In this document: positions 12,740 through 23,811 of the stretch, one piece after another
Layout: every line of letters begins with the position of its first letter
Position numbering within the stretch: the first letter of the stretch is position 1
Source: Azadirachta indica
Lineage: Eukaryota > Streptophyta > Magnoliopsida > Sapindales > Meliaceae
Length of the DNA stretch: 64,000 nucleotides
Direction of reading: 5' to 3'
Assembly (NCBI GenBank): GCA_022749755.1
Contig: CM040447.1
Location: 9,046,087-9,110,086 of the forward strand
Program-made: the position numbers and the translations under genes
Notes under the pieces: generated by a model
Databases searched by the model: none
Seen by the model: only the letters and a program-made list of their open reading frames with translations
Told to the model about the DNA's origin: nothing

Positions 12740-15590
12740 ATAAGTCATGAATGTTTAAAAGTGTAGGTTTATCAAGAGGAATACTATGATTTACACTTAA
12801 TAATGTTCTTCTGTTTCCCAAAAATGAAACATATTCCTTTATATTGAATTATAAAATATGAATTGGACCAAATAGTCGGTTTTGCGTAGGTTTCGCATAA
12901 TGAGCGTATTTTTTAATCCAAAAAATCAATTGAAACGATTTTTGGGCTGAACAAACATAAACTCATTACTTAACAACTTTGTAAGCCAAAGGTTAGACTA
13001 GATCGAGCAATTAATAGAACAAAATTGGGTTTCAACAGAACTCAAGTGCATCTTCGAACTAGCCTAATATGCTTCTGTATTTCGATTGTATCTCTAAAAA
13101 TAAGTACCCAAAAATTATATGATTGGGTGTTTCAAAAAGCTGACAAAGAGTTCTAAATTGTTTATGTTTTACACTTTCCTAACTTTCAACTAGTTGGTTA
13201 TCAAAAAGAGCCACTATTCTAAAAGGGCAGTGGAGAAATATAACTTGAACATGTCTGTCTATTTTCAACATAACTTACGTTCTACAAAATTAATAAAGGT
13301 GAGATATGGACCATTAGAAAGTTAAGTCATCCACTACAATTTTGAAGAAAGCCATTTCACAAATTTTGGTGGTTTTGATAGTCAAAAATGTGTTGTAAGT
13401 TGGTAGAGCGTGATTAATTAAAAATTGAAAAATTATGTTCACACATGTGAAGTATCTTTAGTTTTACCTATATAAAAGAAGATGTAGAAGTAATTAGGGC
13501 TCATCTTTATTATCATTTTTTTCTTTTTTGTAATTTGAGTTTCAATTAAATAATGTCTTTCTAAATTAGTAATTAGGGTTAAAGGTGAAGTTTTATTGAT
13601 TTTATGGCATTGTTCTTTTATCATTTTAAGTTGTATTTCAATGCAAAATCTTTTCAATTGAGTGAATGCTATTTCTTAACAGTGTTTTGATATATTAGGA
13701 GACTTAATTTATTGTTAACAAAAGGTACACTGAATGTTTGTACATTTTCTACAAATCAAGAATAAGGTATGTTATAACTTTCACAAATAAATTGAATAAT
13801 TAACTTTTTATTTTGTCATTTTTTCTTCACAGAGGTATTGTGATGTATTTAAATATATTTATCTTCTGATTAAGATCATCTCTTAAGTGATTCTTAATTG
13901 AGTTAAAAAAATAAGTAAAGAATGATTTCTATAATTATTAATAAAATGAATCCCTAATGTCCTAATAGTTAATAATATTAAATTTACATTCAACAAGTAA
14001 CGAATTCATTATATTTTCATCATATTTGGACAATTGGACTTGTGGACTTTGTATAATGTATTCCCTGTAGATCGATATTCGGACTTTCGAATTTTATTAC
14101 TTGAGACAACTTATATTTTAAAGTTACAATCTTTAAGTTGTAGCAAGTTTTGCAAGTCAAAGAACTAATTCTTTAGTAACTTCTAAGTATAAGTTGTTTC
14201 AAATAATAAAGTTTAGAAGTCTGAATGTTGGTCCACAGAGAATACGTTATACAAAGTCTACAAGTCTAATGTCCAAATATTACAAGTCTAATTATCCAAA
14301 TATGATGAAAATAGAATGAATTCGTTACTTGTTGAATGTAAATTTAATATTATTAACTATTAGGGTAATAGAGATTCATTTTGTTAATAATTATAGAAAT
14401 CATTCTTTACTTATTTTTTTAACTCAATTAAGAATCACTTAAGAGATGATTTTAATTGGAAGATAAATATATTTAAATACAGCACAATACCTCTTTGAAG
14501 AAAAGGTAATAAAATAAAAGATTAATTATTCAATTTATTTGTGAAAGTTATAACATACTTTATTCTTAATTTGTAAAAAATATGCAAGCATTTAGTGTAC
14601 ATTTCGTTAACAATGAATCAAGTCTCCTAACAAATTAAACACTTTTAAGAAATAAAATTCACTCAATTGAAAAGATTTTGCATTGAGGCACAACTTAGAA
14701 TGATAAAAGAACAATGCTATAAAATCAATAAAATTTCACTATTAGCCCTAATTACTAATTTAGAAAGGCATTATATAATTAAAGCTCAAAATTACAAAAA
14801 GCAAAAAATGATAACAAAGATCAATCCCAATTACTTCCACATCTTCTTTTATATAGGTAAAACTAAAGATACTTCATATGTGTGAACATAATTTGCCAAT
14901 TTTCAATTAATCACGCTCTATCAACTTGCAACACATTTTTGACTATCAAAACTACCAAAATTTGCGAAATGGCTTTCTTCAAAGTTGTAGGTAGATGATT
15001 CAGCTTTTTAATGGTCCATATTTCACCCTTATTGATTCTATAAAACGTAAGTTGTGTTGAAAATAGACAGAAATGTTCAAGTTGCATTTCTCCACCAACT
15101 TTCTAGAATTATGGCTTTTTTTTATAGACAACCAGTTGAAATTTGGGAAAGTGTAAAACATAAACAATTTAGAACTCTTTGTCAGGTTTTTAGACACCTA
15201 ACTGTATAATTTTTGGGTACTTATTTTAGGAGATATAGCCAAAATACATAAGCATATTTGGCTGGTTAGAAGATGCACTTGAGTTTTGTTGAAACCCAAT
15301 TTTGTCCAATTAATTGCTTGAAGTATTCGAACCTTTGGCTTACAAAGTTTTGAAATAATGAGTTTATGTTTGTTCAGCTTAAGAATCGTATCAATTGATG
15401 TTTTAGATTGAAAGATACGCTCATTATACGAAATCTGCGTAAAATTGACTATTTAATCCAATTCATGTTTTAGAATTTAATATAAAGGAATATACTTCAT
15501 TTTTGGGGAATAAAAGGATATTATTAAGTGTAAATCATAATATATCTCTTGATAAACCTATACTTTCAAACATTCATCAATAAGTACTTC
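12740..15590. repeat. Long fold-back: two ~1.4-kb inverted arms with short spacer
   Basis: The left arm (about 12,740-14,140) and right arm (about 14,160-15,590) are reverse complements along their whole length. Matching landmarks: TTTATCAAGAG at 12,767 with its complement near 15,550; AATGAGCGTA near 12,900 with its complement near 15,420; the 219-bp blocks 13,439-13,657 and 14,667-14,885; and GACTTTGTATAA near 14,045 with its complement near 14,255. By hand count the 219-bp blocks are about 88% identical. The centre is near 14,150 with only tens of bases between arms. A transcript would fold into a very long hairpin. No transposase is inside, no clean terminal motif or target duplication was seen, and the sequence of one arm resembles non-coding parts of plant LTR elements. 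Confidence 0.85.
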
Positions 15591-15989
15591 ATTTTTTATT
15601 TAATACTTGTATAATAATTAACTAGCACTGATTCTAAATTATATTATAAGAAGATTCGCACAAACAATTTTTTTTTTTGTACTAAAATTATAACCATTAA
15701 AATGCTATTGAGATGTTATATTACATTTTTATAATATACTCATAAATCTCCTCACACGTGATGAGATTCAAACTTATGCCTAGAGGTTTAGGAGTGAATA
15801 TGAGTTCAATTACCACTCAATTAAAGATCAAGTGGCTCCCATTAAGGAGCAAATAGGCCAAATAGGCCAAATAGGCTTGAGCACGGTCCAGCACGGTACG
15901 GTGGTCAAGTAGAGATAGGCTGAGATGTCAAGCTCATGGGTCATGTCAGCCACATGTTTGGCCGCACCCTAACCTACTTTTGACCCCGA
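15591..15989. other. Intergenic, short 10-bp repeat
   Basis: No gene. It contains about three tandem copies of an AAATAGGCC-like decamer near 15,850-15,873 and a GC-richer stretch with repeated AGCACGG motifs (15,879-15,900), compositionally similar to the block near 49.2-49.4 kb. Confidence 0.4.
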
Positions 15990-18074
15990 TTTTATAATTG
16001 TAAGAGTTAATTTTTGTTCAATACTTTAAATGTATAATCAAAGCAAATAAATTTAATACTTTTAATATATTTTTGTGATATTTGAGATTTTTATCCTTTT
16101 AATCTTTATTTTTGATAATTTTATATTATAAATATATATATAAAAATAATTCTATAATTTAAAATAATTCAGATTTAATTATTTATATATAATTTAAATT
16201 AGGAAGACTGCCTATTACCCGCCTGTTTTTTGAGCTAATGCCTCATTACCCCCTTATATTTTTTTTAATATCCCATCACCCCCTTAAATTCAAATTTTAC
16301 CCTTCAATATTTTAAATATTTTCGATTTTACTATTTTGTAAACCATTTGAACTAAAGGGCAAAATTGAAAAAAAAAAAAAGAATCAGAGGGTGATGGGGT
16401 ATTAAAAAAAATATAGTGAAGTAATGAGGTATTGACTGAAAAGCAGAGGAGTAATAGACATTCTCTCTTTAAATTATTGACTTAATGTTCAATAATTATA
16501 ATTATGTGTAAAAAAATATAGTTTTTTTTTTTTTAAAATTTTTAAAAATTAATTTTTAAAATAATAATTGTATTTCTAATCAAATTTGTTTTATTAGAAT
16601 TTAAAAAATTATAACATTAAAACATAATTATTGCTCCTTCAAACAATTATAAAGAAAAAAATTACAATAAAATTATATTTAAAATTATATATGACAATAC
16701 AAAACTTATTTTTCATACTATAAATTAAATATAATTCATTTACATATTTTGATGATAAGTAAGGTTGGTCTAGTGATAAATTTTTATTTGTGTTCCTCAG
16801 TCTTGAGTTTAAGCGCAAACAATTGCAATATTTTCTGGGTAATCTTTAATTTATCCTAGTCATTATTGACAATCACCAACGCACACCCAACATTAATAAA
16901 AATCACAACTTCATCCCCAAATGCTAACTTTAACCATTAAACATAACCATTGACCGTAGTTAATTTGAGAAAATATAATTTTACCCTTAATAATTCAAAA
17001 TAAGTTTCTTTTTTTTTTTTTTTTCATTCTCTTCTTCTTCCTCAATGGTTGTTGTAGAAAGCCGCTATGGTTATCACAAGCAACCAAAAAATGGTTGTTG
17101 TAAGCAAGCTTCAATGGCTGTTACAGACAGCCACATGGTTGCCACTAGCAGTCGAAAAATGGCTGCTGCACGCAGCTACATGATTTGAAAAAAAAAAAAA
17201 AAAAAAAAAGGGAAGAAGAAAAGAAAAGAATTGAGGAAGGAGAAGAGGAGAGAGAAGGAAAAAAATGAATTATTTTTATTAATTTAAAATTATAAAATAA
17301 CAATTTTACCCTTTAACTATTGTAGATAATGGTATAAGTTAACGTTTTGCGGTGAAACGAGGACTTTTATTAAAGTTAGGAGCATGTTGATGATTGTCAA
17401 TAATGGTTGGGGGCAAATTAAGGATTACCAAAAAAAAAAATATTGAAATTGTTTGACATTAAACTCAAGACTTAGAGAAAGATAAATAACAATAGTACTA
17501 TTAGACCAACTTTACTTATTCATCGAAATATATAAATGAATTATATTTAATAAAGAATAAATATTTAATTTATAATATTAAAAATAATTTTTATATTATT
17601 ATATATAATCTTATCATAATTTTCTCTTACACTTATTTAAATATAATTTTATTAAAATTATTTTCTTTATAATTGTTGCAGTAATTATGTTTTAATATTA
17701 TAATTTTTTAAATTCTAATAAAATAAATTTGATTAGAAATATAATTGTTTTCTTTTAAAAATTAATTTTTTAAAAAATTTCAAAAAATATATTTTATTTT
17801 TACACATAATTGTTATTATTTAACATTAAGTAAAATTTATATTGGATATAAATTATTAAATCTGAATTATTTTAAATTATATATTTATTTTATATATATG
17901 TATAATATAAAATTATCAAAAATAAAGATTATAATGATAAAAATCTCAAGTATCACAAAAACATATTAAAAGTACTAAATTTATTTGACTTGATTACATA
18001 TTTAAAGTTAACATAAATTAGCTTTTATAATTATTATTAATTTTTAATTTATTATTAAAAAAATATTATAAATA
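15990..18074. repeat. AT-rich self-complementary repeat (fold-back 2)
   Basis: Sequence from about 16,005 to 17,150 is the reverse complement of about 17,170 to 18,010. Examples: AATAAATTTAATACTTTTAAT near 16,040 against 17,965, and AGTAAGGTTGGTCTAGTG near 16,760 against 17,500. The left arm carries a 267-bp MITE that the right arm lacks. The core (about 17,030-17,240) holds pyrimidine-rich, then ATGGTTGTTGTA-like repeats, then an A run and purine-rich sequence. The outer arm sequence also occurs at 22,010-22,214, 32,990-33,700 and 33,880-34,300, so it belongs to a local repeat family. Confidence 0.8.
16201..16467. mobile_element. 267-bp MITE with 8-bp target duplication
   Basis: The ends are imperfect inverted repeats (AGGAAGACTGCCTATTACCC against the complement of the right end, GAGAGAATGTCTATTACTCC), continuing inward as CTCATTACCCCC and CCCATCACCC motifs mirrored on the right. 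The sequence TTTAAATT flanks both sides (16,193-16,200 and 16,468-16,475). An 8-bp duplication suggests a non-autonomous hAT-type element. It interrupts one arm of the surrounding palindrome and is absent from the other, so it is younger than the palindrome. Confidence 0.75.
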
Positions 18075-18084
18075 TTTATTTTTT

Positions 18085-20040
18085 GGGATATTGTGCTTTA
18101 CCACTTTAACCTTTTAAGAAGAATAAGATACCCGCATCACTTTTATGGCGAGTGTTAATTGCTTCCTAACTTTTTAAACAATATTAAGATACCACTAACT
18201 TTATTTTGGCGTTATAATTTTATTAAGAATAAGGATATTTAAGTAATTTCAGTAAAAATAAAATGTTTAAAAAAATTAAAGGACAAAACCCTCAAATTTT
18301 CTTAATTCTTTGGAAGATTTTCAGTAGTAACCAAATTAAAATTTTAATTTTTTAAAATGATCATTATTCAAAATTTGTATAAAAAATAATTCAATTGAAG
18401 TAAAACATTTTCATAAAAAAATTTTAAAAATGACCAACATTTACTTTTAATACAGGTACTTTCTTTGAAAAAAATTCAAGTGGATCATTTTTATAACAAA
18501 TTTTAAACGGTAAATATTGCTGAAAATTAAGCATGAGTATGAGATATTTTGATTAATTTTCTCAAATTTCATTTCCGATGTCCACATTAAAAAAGTTATT
18601 TATCCCTCTCGTCTCGTTGGTGCATCATTGGAGAGAAACTTTTGTCAGCGAATTTGCAATCGTGGACTTGACAATAATGTGAGCTTTCAAAAATAATGGA
18701 TTTGAATTGTATTTGGCTGACATATTGGGGAGGTGTTGATTAGTTTTTTTTTTTTTAAGGGGTTTTTTTATTTAAGGCAATAAATGTGAAATTGGCTCGT
18801 AATAATGTTGTATACGTGCATAATAGATTGATGCGTTCATTTTTTGTTAGATTAACGATTGGTTATGTTTAAGGTTTGTGGTCTCCAAATTAAGTTTGTT
18901 ATCTTCTGTTTCAAGCATCACTTTTTTTTTTCTCTTGCATTTTTTGTTACCACTCTTGCTTTCTGGGGAAATACTAAAAAAGAGGCATTTTAGGATTATT
19001 AGGAGAGATGCTCTCTTTTACAATTTGCATTTTTTTTTATGATATTTCAGTATAAATCTATAAGCATTATAAATTAGTGAAATAACATGTTAATTTATTT
19101 ATTGTGTTTGCGAAAAATCAAGATGGATATGCTTTTGGCAGTTCAAGTCAGGATACTCAGCATTTGAATTGAAGATATATATATATATATATATATATTT
19201 GTATTTTGGCATAAACATGTTGTTTTTTGTCTTTTTATTTTTATGTGAGGAAATCAAAAACATGTTTCTGCATGTTGTTTAGGATGATACATAACAAACA
19301 TATTAACTATTTACAATGATTATGTGTTTGTATTGGCATACTCAATGATGAAATATTTTATATTGACAGATTTTTTATTAAAAGCTCTTTTACAGTTCCA
19401 ATTGCAAGCTTGGCTATTTTTTTTTTTTTCCCTGTGATGTTGTTGCATGTGTTTGGCTGAAATGAAGTTAGGCGAACAAAATAAAGTTAGCAAACATGGA
19501 TTAGGATTGGAGTTGGCAGAAATAGAGCTGAGAGGAAGGATATTTTAGATATGGAGATGGGTGATTTTATTTTTATTCTATAAAGGTTTTTATAATATGT
19601 GAGAAGTGGAAAGCATTTTACTATTGCACATTGCCTTGCTCCAATGATACAACGCCCATGCATTTCAAAATTTAATGTTTAGGGGTTCAATGGGTTTTTT
19701 GAAAAAAAATTAAAAATGTAAAGGATGAATGATTAATGCAATATAAAATAAAATTTATTATAATTTTTTATTATAAATATTAAAATAAGCCTATAATGGT
19801 TATTGCAAATTAATAATAAGGATAATATAGTCATTTTATGTGTTGAGAGTTAAAATAAACCATTTATATTAGAAAGAATGGAAAATATTAAAGGAAAAAT
19901 TAACTTTGGGGGTATCTTAATATTTTCTAAAAGGTTAGGGGAATATCTTAATATTGTTTGAAAAGCTAGGGGGCATCTAACTTTGACTATAAACCGAGGG
20001 GTATCTTATTTTTTCTCCAAAATTGAAGGGTAAAGTATCC
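18085..20040. mobile_element. Mutator-like non-autonomous element, 1,956 bp, perfect 10-bp target duplication
   Basis: The left end (GGGATATTGTGCTTTACC from 18,085, then AATAAGATACCC) and the complement of the right end (GGATACTTTACCC, then AATAAGATACCCC) are inverted repeats over roughly 150-250 bp, with shared AACAATATTAAGATA blocks. The string TTTATTTTTT is present at 18,075-18,084 and again at 20,041-20,050, a perfect 10-bp repeat close to the 9-10-bp duplication of Mutator elements; the strings are low complexity, so some chance agreement is possible. The interior has no transposase. Its 18.5-19.7 kb part is less AT-rich and could be captured sequence, but I recognise no gene. It contains an (AT)n run at 19,174-19,198. 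Confidence 0.75.
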
Positions 20041-20050
20041 TTTATTTTTT

Positions 20051-21480
20051 TATACGTGAAATCATCTTTTCTCATGTCATCAAAATAATACAACAAAAAT
20101 AAATATATTTTTTATAAATTAATTGTTAAGAAAAAATAATTGATAACAATCATTAATTTAATTGAACAATTTATATAGAATATTGTGGATAATAAAAATT
20201 TTGTTACAATAAAATATCAAATTTAATTTTACTATAATTTCTTTATTAACCTATACAAATAAAAAATAAATAAGTTAGTAATAAATTATGACCTAGTTTT
20301 TAATAAAATTGATAAAATTAGAAAAAAATATATTAAATAAATTTTAGAGTTTTTTATTTTTTAATAATTTTACAAAAAATATTTTATTTGGTACATAAGA
20401 GAATAAAATCTAAAAAGAAAAAGAAACTTTTAAGAAAATTTTGTTTTATTAATCTTATGTTACTATATTATAATAAATTATTCATTGATTACAAATAATT
20501 ATTTTGTTTGACATCAATTTATTGTTTTTATTTTATCATAATTTATTTTTCTAATTATTAAATATTATTTAATTTTGTTCGTTTTTTATTATTTTAAAAA
20601 TTTTCTTTATTAAGAAATTGATTAAATTAAAATTTTGAAAATAATTGTGAAGGACTTAGTTGACTAAATTAAAAAATTACAATGTTGCATTATTTTTGTG
20701 CTCCATAACCCATCTCAACTTTAATAATAAGATTTGGAATAATAAGTTTTGATAAAATAAAAATAATCGATTGATATAAAAAATAATCAATTTATAGTCA
20801 ATGAAATCATTGATTTTTCTTTTCATATTTTATTTTTTATTTATCTATTCTGCAAAATTATCAAGAAACATCAAACTCTAAAATTAATTTAATATATTTT
20901 CTCTAACTTTTTATCAATTTTATTAAAAATTGGCTCATAGTTCACTACTATGATTATCTATTTTTCTATTTATATAGATTAAAAAAAAAAATTGAAGTAA
21001 ATGTATTAATTAAATTTGATATTTTATTAGAATATTTTATATGAATTTTCTCAATTAAATCGATGATTAATTATTTTATAAAATATTTACTTTCATTATA
21101 TTATTTTGATTATATGTGAAATAGTGATTTTCATGCAAAAAATTAAATTATTATTATTGAAAAGATATAAAATTTTTTGTTATTACAAAATATAATGAAA
21201 AATTAAAACTTGATAACACTTTTTTAATATTAAAAAGTTAATAATTGTAGGAGCTAATTTTTGTTAAATACTTTATATATATTTAAATCAATAAATGTAA
21301 TTTTTTTGAATTTACATTAGATTTAATACTATTAAACCATTATAGAATTAAATTATTATATATTTTTTTAAAATCTTAAATACTTAGTTATATGTGTGTA
21401 TACATATATATTAGTTAAATATTTTAATAAAATAAATTATATATATATCCTAAATACTTGATAAATTTAATAGTGTTTGT
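20051..21480. repeat. AT-rich palindromic repeat (same family as fold-back 2)
   Basis: This resumes the AT-rich family interrupted by the Mutator-like element. The stretch 20,070-20,600 is approximately the reverse complement of 20,650-21,130; for example CTATACAAATAAAAAATAAAT near 20,252 is mirrored by ATTTTTCTATTTATATAG near 20,962. The same motifs recur in direct orientation at 33.3-33.5 and 34.05-34.4 kb. No coding sequence. Confidence 0.65.
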
Positions 21481-21569
21481 AATAATATAAATTAAATATG
21501 TATTCTACTTAAATAATTTTATTTAACAAGTGAAAGTGGTCCAACGATAAATAGTGTGTTAAATTTCTT

Positions 21570-21704
21570 GGTTGTGGTAGACCACTTGTCTAAATCTATC
21601 TACTTCAACTTTATCACATTCTTACACAGTTGCTTGTGTTGCTAAGGCTTTTACGCGATGTAGCAAAGTTACATAGAATGTCATGCACCATTGTTAGTGA
21701 GCAC
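21570..21704 (+). pseudogene. Ty3/gypsy integrase fragment
   Basis: Plus-strand translation gives LVVVDHLSKSIYFNF, then after a frame change DVAKLHRMSCTIVSE. This is the part of the integrase core of plant gypsy elements around the first catalytic Asp (VVVDRLSK...) to just before the second (IVSDRD). The homology stops at 21,704, where the hAT-type element begins. It does not resume after 35,028, so the far half was lost or replaced. Confidence 0.7.
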
Positions 21705-22214
21705 TACGGATGGCGACGGGGTAGCGGTAGGGCAAGGATTCCAATCCTCGGCCCTGGCTCTACTTGGCCCACCCCATCTCCATCCCATATCCATCCCCCT
21801 GCTTGGTCCAACTAATTTTCATCCCCAACTCATCTCCGATTTGAGCAGGTGATCCTTGTGAGCTCCCTACCCATTATTAACTTCATTTGACCCACGCTAG
21901 ATAAGAAAAAAATAAATAATCATTAGAAATTAAATACATGAGGTGGAGAAATAAAAATAGAATTACTTTACAGGCTACACCATTATGATTTAATGATCAA
22001 AAGAAGTAAATAAATATATTTAACAAACAAATAAATATTTAATTTATATTGTTATTAATATAAAATAATTGTATAATCTACAATAATTAAACATGATTTT
22101 TAATTTAAATTATATATTGATAATTATAATTATTAAATCCGAATTATATAAAATTATTATATGTATAAAATTGTCAAAAATAAAGATTATATTGATAAAA
22201 ACCTCTAATGTAAC

Positions 22215-22651
22215 TGTTGATACCAAAATTTGCAACTTCGATACCACACAATAGAGATTGAATTTTTCTCTTTTCGCCCAAAAAAAAAAATTGCTTTATG
22301 ACCTATTTTTTAGAAAGTGCATAAATGAATTTATATGAAAAGAATGTAATATATATATAGGGCTAATTTTCTTGTTCTAATAACATTAGGAATTCTAATA
22401 AAATTTAGAGTGTATCTTGCAGAATTCTAACTTGTTTTAAATTAAGGCTTCCAAAATTGACTTTTCTTACTTTATAAGGATCTTTTTCTGGTCAAGCTTC
22501 ACTCGTGAACTGTCAAACTAGAATCCTTACCAAGGCGACCTAATCAGGACCCACTGCGATTGATCTAACATTAAGAGTGGTTGACTAGGCATTAAGTTTG
22601 CTAATCATGAAGTCCATTAATCTTATAGGTTTGAGCCCATCTTCCCAAACA
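22215..22651 (-). repeat. 3' LTR of the Tat-type element
   Basis: Direct repeat of 32,551-32,989. Shared blocks include ACTTCGATACCACACA, AACATTAGGAATTCTAATAAAA and GAGCCCATCTTCCCAAACA. It is called the 3' LTR because pol reads toward it on the minus strand. Confidence 0.9.
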
Positions 22652-23095
22652 TCAAGCCCTCCAGTTTCTAGTGAAAAATGTTTCCAATGGAAACTCCATT
22701 TTCCGGACAACTTAGATTATTCTCAAATAATCACCTGGCTAATGAGAATATTAGACCGAACACAATCTACGATTTACTTCATTAAATGTTCCACCGCTTC
22801 TTCGAACACCAATTCCCCTACTCATTAGGTGAGAACAGAAGCTTACTTGATGGTTGAACACAAAACAAAGCTATGACATTTGAAATTCAAAAGAAGTGCC
22901 AACGGTACGAAATTTGCTCGCGTTTCACCTTGATGCTCGCATTGACAATTAACGTACGTAAATGCTTGCAACTGTTACCGCTTTCAGACCCTTCACCTTT
23001 TTGCCACGTGCTTCTGCACAACTAGTCCACATCAGCCGATGGCTTTGTGGCACCATTGAAGTCATCCATTCTGTTTAAAGCATAGAGCGAGGAGA

Positions 23096-23103
23096 GTATA
23101 AAA
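23096..23103 (+). promoter_or_regulatory. TATA box of the antisense gene
   Basis: TATAAAAG lies in a GC-balanced segment after GAGGAGAG. It is followed by pyrimidine-rich leader sequence and a good splice donor (AG|GTAAGC near 23,262). The arrangement fits a plant promoter with a 5'-UTR intron driving the plus-strand gene downstream. Inferred from sequence only. Confidence 0.45.
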
Positions 23104-23811
23104 GTTTCACCCTCCCCCTTTCAACTATTTACTTTCTGTCGCGACTTCCACTAAGTTCTAAGATCTTCTGCTCTCTGCAAACTTCTTTTCCAGCCCACAA
23201 ACAAGTTTTGTTTTTTCCTCTAGTGCCTACTTCTCGCTTCTCTAGCTAACCTTTTCATTTAGGTAAGCCACTCCTCCTTCAAGCTCGATTATTGTGTTCA
23301 TTTCTCGTTTTCATTCATTTATATATTTGTTTTGTGGGGAAATACGAATATGTTGTTTTGTTTGAGAAACATCATGCTTCTTTCTTAGTTAGTTTCACGA
23401 TTAGGCATATTTTCAGACTTACTTTTATGCCTTAGGATGCTAGAATAGACTCGAAAGTCAGGACGAACCATAGGAACTATTTCAGAACCTAACCTAGACG
23501 TTTTAAGCTTTCTTTACTTGAGAAAAGATTTGGTCGGGTCCAAGTCGTAGCCTAGGGACCTTATAGTGACCTTAGGACTGAACAGAGTTAAGTTCCCCTG
23601 AACAAAGTTGGTACTTATCTATAATTTTGTCTTGTAGTGAACTCTGAACTGATCAAACCATATTGTTGTTAATTATGGCAACAATATAATTATGTTAATT
23701 ATGTTAATTATTGCAAGACATGAAAAACTTGATATGAGTTCCTTTCTAGTAATTGATCAACCTATGCCTTTTTTTCTAGCCCTCGAACACACATCCAAAA
23801 CACTACCAATT

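Noticed and set aside
13439..14885. A 72-codon open frame present in both arms of the fold-back, same length and ends
   Set aside because: Both rely on a TTG start, and nearly all of the roughly 26 differences between the arms change the amino acid. That is the pattern of unselected sequence, so I do not call a gene.
22598..22828. Open frame across the 3' LTR edge of the Tat element
   Set aside because: It crosses the LTR boundary and has no counterpart in the other LTR; a shadow frame.
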